Shown here piece after piece: positions 35,693 to 45,630 of a stretch of 64,000 nt of DNA (the stretch's first letter is position 1; each line of letters starts with the position of its first letter). Under the pieces are notes generated by a model. The model made no database searches, was not told where the DNA came from, and was given only the letters and a program-made list of their open reading frames with translations. The stretch is from Dyella sedimenti (GTDB taxonomy: Bacteria > Pseudomonadota > Gammaproteobacteria > Xanthomonadales > Rhodanobacteraceae): contig NZ_JAKWJO010000006.1 in the NCBI RefSeq assembly GCF_022760995.1, positions 246,040 through 310,039 on the forward strand. Reading direction: 5' to 3'. The position numbers were made by a program, and so were the translations under genes.

Positions 35693-36607
35693 TCAGGCCG
35701 CCTGCGGCCAGGCGGCGGGTTCGCCGCGCAGGGCCGCCAGCAGGCAGGCGCATGCCTCGCGGCGCAACTGTTCGCGGCGACGGAAGGCCGAGCGATGCTT
35801 GCTCTCCACCTGCGCTTCGTCGCGCGCGGGCTCGCCCACCGGCAGGGCATAGAAGCCGTCGGGCTGCAGCATGCCCTGGCACTCCTCCCAGAAGCCGTCG
35901 TAGTCGGCCTTGATCTTGTCGGCCTCGCCGGCGAACGGATGCGACAGGCTGGAAACGCCGCGTATCCGGCGCGCGCCGGAGAACGCACCGAACGCGAGCA
36001 GCAGCGAGTACAGCAGGTTCTTCGGGCGCAGCCCATGGCACTGCCTGGTGAGTTCGCGCACCGCCTCGCGGCCCAACTCCGGCGCCGCGCCCTGTATGCA
36101 GCCGACCAGCAGGCTATGGCCCTCGTCGGCCACGCTGAAGGTCAGCGAGGACAGCAGCTGGCCCTGCGTGTTGACCAGACACAGCGCGAGTTCGCCCTCG
36201 CGGCTGCGGCCCAGCGGACGGCGCAGTTCCAGCAGCAATTCGCTGCCGTCCTTGAGGGGCAGGGCGCCCAGCAGGTATCGGCCATCGAGGTAGATCGCAT
36301 CCACCAGGGGCGCGGGCAGGCGCTCGAAGGCAAACCGGTAGTGGCTGCGGATGACGGCCAGGCGCTGCGCGCGGCCCAGTCGGCGGTTGATGTAGGGGTG
36401 GTGCCAGCGCTCGTGCAGGCGCGGGTCGTGCGCCAGCACGGCCCGCAGCCGGGGCGAGCCGTACAGTTCGCGCAACCAGGCCGATTGCCGCCGCGCCATG
36501 CGGGCGCAGCGGACGATGTACTTCAGGCCGGCTGCAAGGCGCTTGGGGAACGGGCCTCGCCAGTCGCGGCGCTTGCGCAGGGAGCACAGAAACAACCGGA
36601 ATGACAT
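35693..36607 (-). CDS. VirK/YbjX-like (DUF535) protein next to lpxL
   Basis: A 304-residue cytoplasmic-looking protein with the full DUF535 pattern: RRDWRGPFPKRLAAGLKYI, YGSPRLRAVLAHDPRLHERW, HYRFAFERLPAPLVDAIY, GELALCLVNTQGQLLSSLTF, SHPFAGEADKIKADYDGFW and FYALPVGEP. It is the canonical member, while the copy at 19176-20261 is more divergent. It lies 70 bases downstream of lpxL on the same strand. In Shigella and related enterobacteria virK pairs with the acyltransferase gene msbB2. The function is unproven; an effect on lipid A or surface assembly is inferred. Confidence 0.92.
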   Translation of the reverse strand: MSFRLFLCSLRKRRDWRGPFPKRLAAGLKYIVRCARMARRQSAWLRELYGSPRLRAVLAHDPRLHERWHHPYINRRLGRAQRLAVIRSHYRFAFERLPAPLVDAIYLDGRYLLGALPLKDGSELLLELRRPLGRSREGELALCLVNTQGQLLSSLTFSVADEGHSLLVGCIQGAAPELGREAVRELTRQCHGLRPKNLLYSLLLAFGAFSGARRIRGVSSLSHPFAGEADKIKADYDGFWEECQGMLQPDGFYALPVGEPARDEAQVESKHRSAFRRREQLRREACACLLAALRGEPAAWPQAA

Positions 36608-36677
36608 GGGGAAACAGGTGTCGCGGAAAACACGGGTGGCTTTCTACCCGCGCAGGCTGACATTCACCTGTCCACAT

Positions 36678-37595
36678 TCAATAAATCGGCGGGCTACCTT
36701 CCGGCCGCGTCTTGAAACGCTTGTGCACCCACAGGTACTGCTCGGGCGCGGCGCGCACCATCGCCTCGATGCAGGCGTTGACGCGCGCGGTATCGTCCAG
36801 CGGGTCGGCGGTGGGGAACGGCTCCAGCGGCGCGCCCAGGCGCAGCGCATAGCCCTCGTTGCCTGGAAGCCGGCGATGGTGGAACGGGATCACCAGCGCC
36901 CCGGACAGGCGCGCCAGGTGATGCGTGGCGGTGATGGTGGCCGCCGGTACGCCGAAGAACGGCACGAACACGCTGTCCTTGCTGCGCATGTCCTGGTCGG
37001 GCGCGTACCACAGGGTGCCGCCGCCGCGCAGGTACTTCACCGTGCCGCGGATGTCGTCCTTGTCGAACATCGCCTCCGCATAGCCCAGGCGCGCGCGCAG
37101 CACCACCCATTCGAACACCGCCGAATCCATCCGGCGGTACATGCCCGAGATGAGGATGCGCTGCGAGACCAGCCGCGCGCACAGTTCCAGGTGGGAGAAG
37201 TGGCCGCCCACCAGCAGCACGCCCTTGCCCTGGGCGCGCGCCGCCTCCAGGTGCTCCAGCCCCTCAAGGACGATGGGCATGCGCGCGATGGCGCGCTCGC
37301 TGCCCAGCCAGCCCAGGGCGAACTCCACCATCATCAGGCCGATGTCGCGCAGATGCGCGTCCACCAGCGCAGCCTGCTCGGCCTTGGACAGCTCCGGGAA
37401 GCACAGCGCGATATTGGCTTCCGCCACGCGCCGCCGTGGCGAGGGAAACCGCTGCACCAGCCAGCCCAGGCCGCGACCCAGCCCCATCAGCCATGGGCGC
37501 GGCAGGCGCGCGATCGACCAGATCACGCCCACGCCCAGCCAGGCGGGCCAGTGCTGGGGTGCGAGCAGGGAGCGGGTGAACGAAGGGCGGGGCAT
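36678..37595 (-). CDS. lpxL: Lipid A late acyltransferase (LpxL/HtrB family)
   Basis: A 305-residue inner-membrane enzyme that adds a secondary fatty acid to Kdo-lipid A. It has the N-terminal membrane segment (WPAWLGVGVIWSIARLP), ALCFPELSKAEQ, the catalytic HX4E motif in GGHFSHLELCARL, RGGGTLWYAPDQD and VPFFGVPAATITATHHLARL. I start at MPRPSFTRSLLAP, the form seen in relatives; Mets at 37604 and 37613 are alternatives. It is divergent from waaA and followed by the VirK-like gene. Confidence 0.94.
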   Translation of the reverse strand: MPRPSFTRSLLAPQHWPAWLGVGVIWSIARLPRPWLMGLGRGLGWLVQRFPSPRRRVAEANIALCFPELSKAEQAALVDAHLRDIGLMMVEFALGWLGSERAIARMPIVLEGLEHLEAARAQGKGVLLVGGHFSHLELCARLVSQRILISGMYRRMDSAVFEWVVLRARLGYAEAMFDKDDIRGTVKYLRGGGTLWYAPDQDMRSKDSVFVPFFGVPAATITATHHLARLSGALVIPFHHRRLPGNEGYALRLGAPLEPFPTADPLDDTARVNACIEAMVRAAPEQYLWVHKRFKTRPEGSPPIY

Positions 37596-37706
37596 GCCAG
37601 GCATTCCGTCCATTGTAGGGAACAAGCGATAGCGAGGCGAGCCGCGCGGCCCGGGGCGCGGACGGGCGACCCGATATACTGGCGCCCCGTTTCCCAAGGC
37701 TTCCCC

Positions 37707-38972
37707 TTGCGCTATCTCTACACCCTCGCCATGTACCTGGTGACGCCGATCTTCGTGCTGCGCCTGCTGGCGCGCGGCGTGCGCTACCGCGACTACCACA
37801 AGCGCTGGCGGGAGCGCTTCGGCTTCTTCAGCGCGCCGGGTGTCAAGGGCAGCCTGTGGGTGCATGCCGTGTCGGTCGGCGAGGTGAATGCCGCCGAGCC
37901 CCTTATCAAGGCCTTGCGCAACGACTACCGCAACGCGCCCCTGGTGATTACCACGGTGACGCCGACCGGTTCCGAGCGCGTGCGCCAGCTGTTCGGCGAC
38001 AGCGTGTTCCATGTCTACCTGCCATACGACCTGCCGTTCGCGGTGTCCCGTTTCCTGCGCCGCGTGCGGCCGCGCCTGGCGATCATCGTGGAAACGGAGA
38101 TCTGGCCGAACCTGTATTTCGCCTGCCGCCATCGCGGCATCCCGATGATGATCGTCAATGCCCGCCTGTCCGAGCGTTCCCTGCGCGGCTACCGGCGGCT
38201 GGGCAGCCTGGTCTCCAGCGCACTGGGCTGCGTGCGCCAGATCGCCGCGCAATCGCGCACCGATGCCGAGCGCTACCGCGTGCTGGGCGCCGTGCCGGAG
38301 AAGATCGTGGTGACCGGCAACCTCAAGTTCGACATGCCGGTTCCCTACGACGCCGAGTTGAAGGGCGAGGACCTGCGCCAGCAATGGGGCCGGCTGCGGC
38401 CGGTATGGATCGCGGGCAGCACCCACGAAGGCGAGGAGCTGCCCGTGCTGGAGGCCCACCTGGAGGTGCTCACGCGCTGGCCCGATGCCCTGTTGCTGAT
38501 CGCGCCGCGCCATCCCGAGCGCTTCAAGCTGGTGGAGCACGCCGCGCGCAGCCTGGGCTTCACCGTGGGCACGCGCAGCAGCGACCGCGTGCCGTCGTCC
38601 ATGCACCAGGTGTTCGTGATCGATGCCATGGGCGAGCTGATGCCCTACTACGCCGCCTCGGACCTGGCCTTCGTCGGCGGCAGCCTCGCGCCGGTCGGCG
38701 GCCACAACGTGCTGGAGCCGGCGGCACTGTCCAAGCCGGTGCTGGTGGGGCCGCATACGTTCAATTTCGAGGAGATCACCCTCACCCTCATCCAGGAGGG
38801 CGGCGCGCTGCGCGTGCACAGCGCCGATGAGCTGGGCGAGCGGGTGCTGCAGCTGCTGCGCGACCAGCCGCGCCGCGAGCACATGGGCAAGGTGGCGCGC
38901 ATCGTGTTCGACAGCGAGCGCGGCGCGGTCAAGCGCGTGATGCACATGGTCGACAACCTGCTGCAGGAGTGA
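37707..38972 (+). CDS. waaA: 3-deoxy-D-manno-octulosonic acid (Kdo) transferase, TTG start
   Basis: Transfers Kdo to the lipid A precursor, founding the LPS core. It has 421 residues of GT30 type. It shows an N-terminal membrane anchor, HKRWRERFGFF, WVHAVSVGEVNAAEPLI, TTVTPTGSERVRQLFGD, ETEIWPNLYFACRHRGIP, IAGSTHEGEELPVLEAH, APRHPERF and GGHNVLEPAALSKPVLVGP. The TTG start fits the family N-terminus (RYLYTLAMYLVTP), with AAGG eight bases upstream; the next ATG would cut into the anchor. A TATACT -10-like box lies at 37675. It is divergent from lpxL. Confidence 0.96.
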   Translation: MRYLYTLAMYLVTPIFVLRLLARGVRYRDYHKRWRERFGFFSAPGVKGSLWVHAVSVGEVNAAEPLIKALRNDYRNAPLVITTVTPTGSERVRQLFGDSVFHVYLPYDLPFAVSRFLRRVRPRLAIIVETEIWPNLYFACRHRGIPMMIVNARLSERSLRGYRRLGSLVSSALGCVRQIAAQSRTDAERYRVLGAVPEKIVVTGNLKFDMPVPYDAELKGEDLRQQWGRLRPVWIAGSTHEGEELPVLEAHLEVLTRWPDALLLIAPRHPERFKLVEHAARSLGFTVGTRSSDRVPSSMHQVFVIDAMGELMPYYAASDLAFVGGSLAPVGGHNVLEPAALSKPVLVGPHTFNFEEITLTLIQEGGALRVHSADELGERVLQLLRDQPRREHMGKVARIVFDSERGAVKRVMHMVDNLLQE

Positions 38973-38987
38973 AGGCATCCGCGTGCG

Positions 38988-39041
38988 ATGGACGTCTGGC
39001 CGTCCATCCGGAAACGATGAGGCCGGGACATGCCCGGCCTC
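38988..39041. terminator. Paired hairpins between convergent waaA and tolC
   Basis: GATGGACG/CGTCCATC (38988-39008) and GAGGCCGGG/CCCGGCCTC (39019-39041) form two stems in the 94-base convergent gap. No U-run follows, so bidirectional termination is likely but not certain. Confidence 0.55.
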
Positions 39042-39066
39042 GTCCGCAAGCAACGCCGATGAAGGC

Positions 39067-40407
39067 CTACTGCAGCATCGAGTTGACCAGCTCGACGTCC
39101 TTCAGGTCGATCGAGCCAGCCGACTCCTTGAGTGACAGCTGGTCGAGCACCAGCTGGTGGCGCGACTGCGAATAGCTGCTTTCCGCCTGGGTCAGGGTCT
39201 GGATCGCGTTGAGCACGTTCAGCATGGTCTGGGTGCCCACGTCGAAGCCGGCGCGGGTGGCTTCCAGCGCCTTCTGGCCGGACTCGACCGAGGCCTTGTT
39301 CGCCTCGACCTGGCTGATGCCGGCCAGCACCGAGCGGTAGAAGTTGAGCGTGTCGCGCACCACCTGGCGGCGAGCCGATTCCAGCGCGTCCTGCGCCTCG
39401 TCGCGCTGGTAGATCGACTGGCGTACGCGCGACTGGGTGGCGCCGCCCGAGAAGATCGGGATGCTCACCGACAGGCCCACCGTGGTGCCGTAGCTGCCGT
39501 TGCCCGGCACGTTGTAGTTGCCGTGCTGAAGCCAGGTGGCGTCCTTGCCGCGCGACACCGAGGCGTTCAGCGTAGGCAGGTGGCCCGCGCGGGCGGCGTT
39601 GATGCTGTCCTCGGCCGCCCTGACGTTGTACTGGTTGGCCTGGATGGTGGCGTTGGTGGTGATCGCCTGCTGCACCCACACGTTCGGGTCGGCCGGATTC
39701 GGCGGGGTCAGCGGCAGGTCCTCGCGCAGCTTCTTCAGCTCGCCCACCGGCTTGCCGGTGATCTGGGTGAGCGCTTCCTTGGCGTCGTTGAGGGTGTTCT
39801 GCGCGGCGATGGTCTGCGCCTTGGCCAGCTCGTAGTACGACTTGGCCTGGTAGACGTCGGTGATTGCCGAGAGACCCACCTTGAAACGCTGGTCGGCCTG
39901 GTCGTAGGCCTCCTTGTAGGCGTCCTCGTTGGCCTTGGCGAACACCAGCGCATCCTGGCTGGTGAGCACGCCGAAGTAGGCCGTGGTCACGCGCACGTAC
40001 AGGTCCTGCAGGGCGGCCGCATAGGTAGCGTCCTGGGAGGAGGCCTGCGCCTTGGCGGCCGACAGGTTGGCCCACTGGCTCAGGTCGACGAGCGACTGGG
40101 TCAGCGTGGCCGACAGCGAGCGCGTACGCGAGTGGCCGTAGTCGCCGAGGGCGCTGGTGCCGCTGTTGTCGTAGCCGCCGCCGCTGCCCGACTGCTGCGT
40201 CAGGCCGAAGCTGCCATTGAGCTGCGGCAGCATCAGGGCACGCGCCTGGGTCACGCCTTCACCCGTGGCCAGGCGGGTCGCTTCCGCCTGGGACAGCACC
40301 GGGTCGTTGGCGCGGGCTTCTCGGTATGCATCCAGCAAGTCCTCGCTGTGGCCGGCCAGCGGGAACGCCGACAGGGCCAGGGCAAGGGTCAGAAGCTTCA
40401 AGCGCAT
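39067..40407 (-). CDS. tolC: TolC-family outer-membrane efflux channel
   Basis: A 446-residue outer-membrane tunnel protein. The signal peptide ends GHSE. Two OEP repeats follow: DLLDAYREARANDPVLSQAE opens the first, and VGLSVSIPIFSGGATQSRVR and DVGTQTMLNVLNAIQTLTQA lie in the second. TolC works with RND, MFP or type I secretion partners. MRLKLLTL was chosen as start because GAGG lies six bases upstream. It follows pcm after 26 bases, the pcm-tolC linkage known in Xanthomonads. A TetR gene lies 1.3 kb away. Confidence 0.95.
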   Translation of the reverse strand: MRLKLLTLALALSAFPLAGHSEDLLDAYREARANDPVLSQAEATRLATGEGVTQARALMLPQLNGSFGLTQQSGSGGGYDNSGTSALGDYGHSRTRSLSATLTQSLVDLSQWANLSAAKAQASSQDATYAAALQDLYVRVTTAYFGVLTSQDALVFAKANEDAYKEAYDQADQRFKVGLSAITDVYQAKSYYELAKAQTIAAQNTLNDAKEALTQITGKPVGELKKLREDLPLTPPNPADPNVWVQQAITTNATIQANQYNVRAAEDSINAARAGHLPTLNASVSRGKDATWLQHGNYNVPGNGSYGTTVGLSVSIPIFSGGATQSRVRQSIYQRDEAQDALESARRQVVRDTLNFYRSVLAGISQVEANKASVESGQKALEATRAGFDVGTQTMLNVLNAIQTLTQAESSYSQSRHQLVLDQLSLKESAGSIDLKDVELVNSMLQ

Positions 40408-40433
40408 GGGTTGCCTCATGTTTGGGGAATGGG

Positions 40434-41093
40434 TCAGAAAACGAAACGGTGCGGCGGTTCGGCGTGCTTCAGGTACGGCAGGTCGGTCTCGAACAGCGCT
40501 TCCTCGCGGTAGCGACCGTTGCCTTCGTGGGTCAGCAGCAGCACCTGCTGCACCGGCGATTCGCCGCGCACCACCAGCAGGCGGCCGCCGGGCTTGAGCC
40601 AGGCCAGGAAGCGTTGCGGGATCTGGTACACCGCGCCGGTCACCACCACCGCGTCGAACAGGCCGCCCGGTTGCCAGCCGGCCACCGCCTCGCCGGTTTC
40701 CAGCTTGACGTTGGCGATGCCGGCGTGGGCCAGGCGGTCGCCCGCGGCGGCGGTGAAATCGGCATGGATGTCCACGCTGGTGACGCCCGCCGCCAGCCTG
40801 GCCATGCACGCGGCGAGGAAGCCCGAGCCCGTGCCGATCTCCAGCACCTGGTCAGTGGGGTTGAGTTCCAGCGCCTGCAGCACGCGCCCCTCGACCACCG
40901 GCTTCATCATCACCTCGCCGTGTCCCAGCGGCAGGCACAGGTCGGCGAAGGCCAGCTTGCGGTGCTCGGGGGCAACGAAGTCCTCGCGGCGCACGGAGCC
41001 GAGCACGTCGAGCACGCGGGCATCCAGCACCTCCCAGGGGCGCACCTGGTTTTCCACCATGTTCAGTCGCGCCTGTTCGAAGTTCATTGCCAT
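40434..41093 (-). CDS. pcm: Protein-L-isoaspartate O-methyltransferase family protein
   Basis: A 219-residue SAM methyltransferase of the PCMT family. It shows ARLNMVENQVRPWEVLDARV, VRREDFVAPEHRKLAFAD, LEIGTGSGFLAACMARL (SAM site) and LFDAVVVTGAVYQIPQRFL. The family repairs isoaspartyl damage. This subgroup, sitting ahead of tolC, often differs from classic Pcm in the substrate loop, so repair activity is assumed from family only. AGGA lies upstream of the first ATG. Confidence 0.9.
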   Translation of the reverse strand: MAMNFEQARLNMVENQVRPWEVLDARVLDVLGSVRREDFVAPEHRKLAFADLCLPLGHGEVMMKPVVEGRVLQALELNPTDQVLEIGTGSGFLAACMARLAAGVTSVDIHADFTAAAGDRLAHAGIANVKLETGEAVAGWQPGGLFDAVVVTGAVYQIPQRFLAWLKPGGRLLVVRGESPVQQVLLLTHEGNGRYREEALFETDLPYLKHAEPPHRFVF

Positions 41094-41132
41094 CTTGCTT
41101 GCGTCCTGTACGGATCGAGAAAAAGGCTAAAA

Positions 41133-41161
41133 AGCATAAGCGCTTAGCCATCTTCCGACAA
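41133..41161 (-). promoter_or_regulatory. Candidate promoter of pcm-tolC
   Basis: On the minus strand TTGTCG (41161-41156) and TATGCT (41138-41133) are 17 bases apart, 40 bases upstream of pcm. The palindrome AAGCGCTT (41138-41145) overlaps the spacer next to the -10 and could be a regulator site. Confidence 0.5.
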
Positions 41162-41260
41162 TGTGCAAAGCCTGCGGCCTGGTAGGGGAGCTACGAAGTG
41201 CCGGAAGTCATCGCGCGAAGTTGACGGAAGTCATGCATGGCCTGGTGTCCGCGGACACAC

Positions 41261-41596
41261 TCAGGCGCTGCGGCGATGATTCCCCCGCTGCACGACAGGC
41301 GTGTTGCCGGGCAGCCTGGCCATGGCATCTTGCATGGCCTGGTGCAACGAGGTGTCAAGGCGCCGGACGCGCGGCTCGGGCGAGGCGGCGCCCTGGCTTT
41401 GCGCGGCGACCTCCAGCCAGGCCAGCCAACGTGCCAGGCGCCCGTGTTCGGGGGCGTCGAGGCCGGCCAGCGCGGCGCGCGCGGCGAAGGCCGCCTGGCG
41501 CATGCGGGCGGAACCGTGTTCGAGCCAGCCGGCCACGGCGCGCTGTGCGAGCCGATAGGTCGGGCTCAGGCAAAGTTCTGACATAGTGGTGGTCAT
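41261..41596 (-). CDS. Unknown small protein divergent from the TetR gene
   Basis: A 111-residue, alanine- and arginine-rich, probably helical soluble protein (TYRLAQRAVAGWLEHGSARM, RLARWLAWLEVAAQSQG). No family was recognised. Starts at 41596 (MTTTMSEL) or 41584 are possible, and neither has a good ribosome-binding site. It lies between the TetR regulator and pcm-tolC on the tolC strand. The alternative is that it is a chance frame in GC-rich DNA; I favour a real gene because it fills the gap with a sensible composition. Confidence 0.55.
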   Translation of the reverse strand: MTTTMSELCLSPTYRLAQRAVAGWLEHGSARMRQAAFAARAALAGLDAPEHGRLARWLAWLEVAAQSQGAASPEPRVRRLDTSLHQAMQDAMARLPGNTPVVQRGNHRRSA

Positions 41597-41638
41597 GCGC
41601 CAAGCCGTGTATCGTGGCGATGGAAAATAACTAAACCG

Positions 41639-41657
41639 ACGCGTATACTAAACGCGT
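41639..41657. promoter_or_regulatory. Candidate TetR operator
   Basis: ACGCGT-N7-ACGCGT is an inverted repeat whose 7-base spacer overlaps a TATACT -10-like box, 39 bases before the TetR start. Position and symmetry fit autorepression by the TetR protein. It is followed by a direct repeat TTTGTGAAG at 41666 and 41679. Confidence 0.55.
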
Positions 41658-41695
41658 GTTACCCGTTTGTGAAGCCATTTGTGAAGGTATAGCCC

Positions 41696-42346
41696 ATGAG
41701 CACGATCCCGCAGACCAAGCCTCAGGGGCCCGGCCGTCCCAAGGACATGGAAAAGCGCGCGGCGATCCTGGAGGCCGCCAAGGCCCTGTTCATCCGCAAC
41801 GCCTTCGCCGGCACCAGCATGGATGCGGTCGCCGCCGAGGCGGGCGTATCCAAGCTCACCGTGTACAGCCACTTCGGCGACAAGGACAACCTGTTCCGCG
41901 AGGTGATCCGCGCGCGCATCCAGGACCTCTGGCCGGAGGACACCTACCAGTACGTGCCTGACGAGGATATCGGGGTGACGCTGGAGCGCATCGCCCTGCA
42001 TCACGTGCGGCTGGACTGCGACGTGCAGAACGTGGGCACCTTCCGCGCCATCCTCAGCGACTGCCGCCAGGGCAACCCGCGCTACGGCAAGCTGCTGTGG
42101 GAGGAGGGCCCGGACCGCACCCACGGTCTGATGAGGCGCCTGCTGCAACAGGCCGTCGACGACGGCAAGCTGGACATCCCCAATGTCGCGCGCGCGGCGG
42201 GACAGTTCATCTCCCTGATCAAGGGCGAGATGCTGCTGCGCCGCATGTTCGGTTGCGAGGAGTGCGCCCAGTCCTACGCCGCGGAGCTGGAACAGACCGC
42301 CCGCGATGGCGTGAACATGTTCCTGCGCGCCTACCTGCCGCGCTGA
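41696..42346 (+). CDS. TetR/AcrR-family transcriptional regulator
   Basis: A 216-residue repressor. The DNA-binding domain is residues about 15-62: RAAILEAAKALFIRNAFAG then GVSKLTVYSHFGDKDNLF. The C-terminal domain has MLLRRMFGCEECA and resembles the AcrR/TetR C-terminal family seen with efflux genes. It is divergent from the unknown gene, pcm and tolC, so efflux control is plausible. The likely operator lies in its own promoter. The inducer is unknown. Confidence 0.93.
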   Translation: MSTIPQTKPQGPGRPKDMEKRAAILEAAKALFIRNAFAGTSMDAVAAEAGVSKLTVYSHFGDKDNLFREVIRARIQDLWPEDTYQYVPDEDIGVTLERIALHHVRLDCDVQNVGTFRAILSDCRQGNPRYGKLLWEEGPDRTHGLMRRLLQQAVDDGKLDIPNVARAAGQFISLIKGEMLLRRMFGCEECAQSYAAELEQTARDGVNMFLRAYLPR

Positions 42347-42431
42347 ATCGCGCCTACGGCAGAGTCCGCCACTGGCCGCTTGTGGCGCTGCACTCGCGGG
42401 CGACCCCGCTTCGTGCTCAAATAGGCCCCTT

Positions 42432-42510
42432 GAAGCGGGGGTGCCGGCAACAGCCGGCTGAGAGAGTCCCTTAGAACCTGATGCGGCTAGTACCGCTGTA
42501 GGGAGCTTCG
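42432..42510 (+). promoter_or_regulatory. TPP riboswitch (thi box) of thiC
   Basis: It shows the conserved GGGGGTGCC, GCTGAGAGAGTCCC, GAACCTGATG and TAGTACCGCTGTAGGGA blocks in the right order. The aptamer binds thiamin pyrophosphate and switches off thiC expression. The 148 bases between it and the ATG hold hairpins such as CCGTAC/GTACGG and GTCCCC/GGGGAC that may serve as the switching platform. The remaining gap 42347-42658 has no gene. Confidence 0.96.
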
Positions 42511-42655
42511 CCGCATGGCCAGGCATGGCCTTGCGCCCGGCGCCGCCGCTTCTGTTGCTGGTATGCGAATCCGTTCGCGACATCCCGTACCCCGTGTACG
42601 GATCCCCCAACAGAGCGTGTCCCCACGGGGACCTCGCCACGACACCGGACCCTAG

Positions 42656-44536
<1,881 letters not shown>

Positions 44537-44549
44537 TCGACGTTTCCCC

Positions 44550-44630
44550 TGTGGGAGCGCCCCCTGTGCGCGACCGTGGCGCTGCGGCTTGCCGCTTTGC
44601 CGGGTGTCGCGCACAGGGGGCGCTCCCACA
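44550..44630. repeat. REP doublet downstream of thiC (variant stem)
   Basis: Units at 44550-44574 and, inverted, 44606-44630. Both arms carry the same change (GCGCCCCC in place of GCGCACCC), so the pair has evolved as one unit even though the internal small stem is weakened. This is good evidence that the doublet is what is copied or maintained. Confidence 0.88.
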
Positions 44631-44744
44631 GGAATGCCGTGCCCGCATGCGTGCCTTCAACGGTTCTCGCCGATTTCACCTGCGTTTCGCGCGTCGCCGC
44701 CTAGGGTCGGGGCCTGGCCCTAGCCAGCCCGCCGGAGGCATGCC

Positions 44745-45335
44745 ATGGCAGCCAAGCCATTCGTCACCGATATCGAGACTATCCGCCGGCGCGCCCGCGA
44801 GCACATCGACCAGGGCGCGATCACCGCCGGCTACAGCGCCGACCGCAAGACAGTGGTCAAGCTGCTGAACGAGGCGCTGGCCACCGAGATCGTGTGCGTG
44901 CTGCGCTACAAGTATCACTACTACATGGCCAAGGGCATCCATGCCAAGAGCGTGGCCGCCGAATTCCTTGAACACGCCAACGAGGAGCAGGGCCATGCCG
45001 ACCAGATAGCCCAGCGCATCACTCAGCTCGATGGCGCCCCCAACTTCTCGCCGGAAGGCCTGCTCTCGCGCAGCCACGCGGACTACGTCGAGGGCGACGA
45101 TCTGGTCGACATGATCAAGGAGGACCTGGTGGCCGAGCGCATCGCCATCGACAGCTATCGCGAAATCATCGACTACCTCGGCGCCAGCGATCCCACCACG
45201 CGGCGCATGATGGAAGAAATCCTCGCCATGGAGGAGGAGCACGCGGAGGATCTTGCGACCCTGCTGGAGGAGCTGGGCAAGAAGGGCGAGCCGGCCAAGC
45301 CGGGACCCGACAGGCGCAAGCCGGGCAAGGGCTGA
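44745..45335 (+). CDS. Ferritin-like di-iron protein (Dps-like/bacterioferritin type)
   Basis: A 196-residue four-helix-bundle protein. Iron-ligand motifs sit on successive helices: NEALATEIVCVLRYKYHYY, EHANEEQGHADQIAQRI, DLVAERIAIDSYREII and EEEHAEDLATLLEEL. A lysine-rich tail follows (KPGPDRRKPGKG). It resembles the bacterioferritin-like Dps relatives such as Pseudomonas PA4880. Likely roles are iron storage and protection from peroxide. The small membrane protein gene follows. Confidence 0.87.
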   Translation: MAAKPFVTDIETIRRRAREHIDQGAITAGYSADRKTVVKLLNEALATEIVCVLRYKYHYYMAKGIHAKSVAAEFLEHANEEQGHADQIAQRITQLDGAPNFSPEGLLSRSHADYVEGDDLVDMIKEDLVAERIAIDSYREIIDYLGASDPTTRRMMEEILAMEEEHAEDLATLLEELGKKGEPAKPGPDRRKPGKG

Positions 45336-45395
45336 CGTCAGCCGCGCCAGGGGTGGGGCGTTAACGAAAGACACCTGTCCAACAGGAGAAGCGTC

Positions 45396-45578
45396 ATGCC
45401 AATGACGAACCCTGCGGCCCGCCAGGGCCATGTGATCTTGAGGGCCGTGCTGGTCGCGCTGTCGATCGCCGTGCTGGCCGTGTGCTTGCTGATGTGGTGG
45501 CTCACGGTGTTCGATACGGCGCAGCCCATGGCCGCGGCCCATCCACCGGCTGCCATGGCCGCCTCGCCACGCGGCTGA
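45396..45578 (+). CDS. Small single-pass membrane protein of unknown function
   Basis: A 60-residue product with one clear membrane helix (RAVLVALSIAVLAVCLLMWW) and an alanine/proline-rich tail. A strong AGGAGAA ribosome-binding site precedes the ATG, and a terminator follows, both supporting a real gene. It is probably co-transcribed with the ferritin-like gene 60 bases upstream. No family was recognised. Confidence 0.7.
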   Translation: MPMTNPAARQGHVILRAVLVALSIAVLAVCLLMWWLTVFDTAQPMAAAHPPAAMAASPRG

Positions 45579-45585
45579 CAGGCGC

Positions 45586-45620
45586 AAAAAAGCGCGCCGC
45601 CGTCCGACGGGCGCGCTTTT
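45586..45620. terminator. Bidirectional terminator between the small membrane protein gene and ppa
   Basis: AAAAGCGCGCC pairs with GGCGCGCTTTT. A T-run follows on each strand, so it can stop both convergent genes. Confidence 0.92.
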
Positions 45621-45630
45621 GGCGGGAGGG

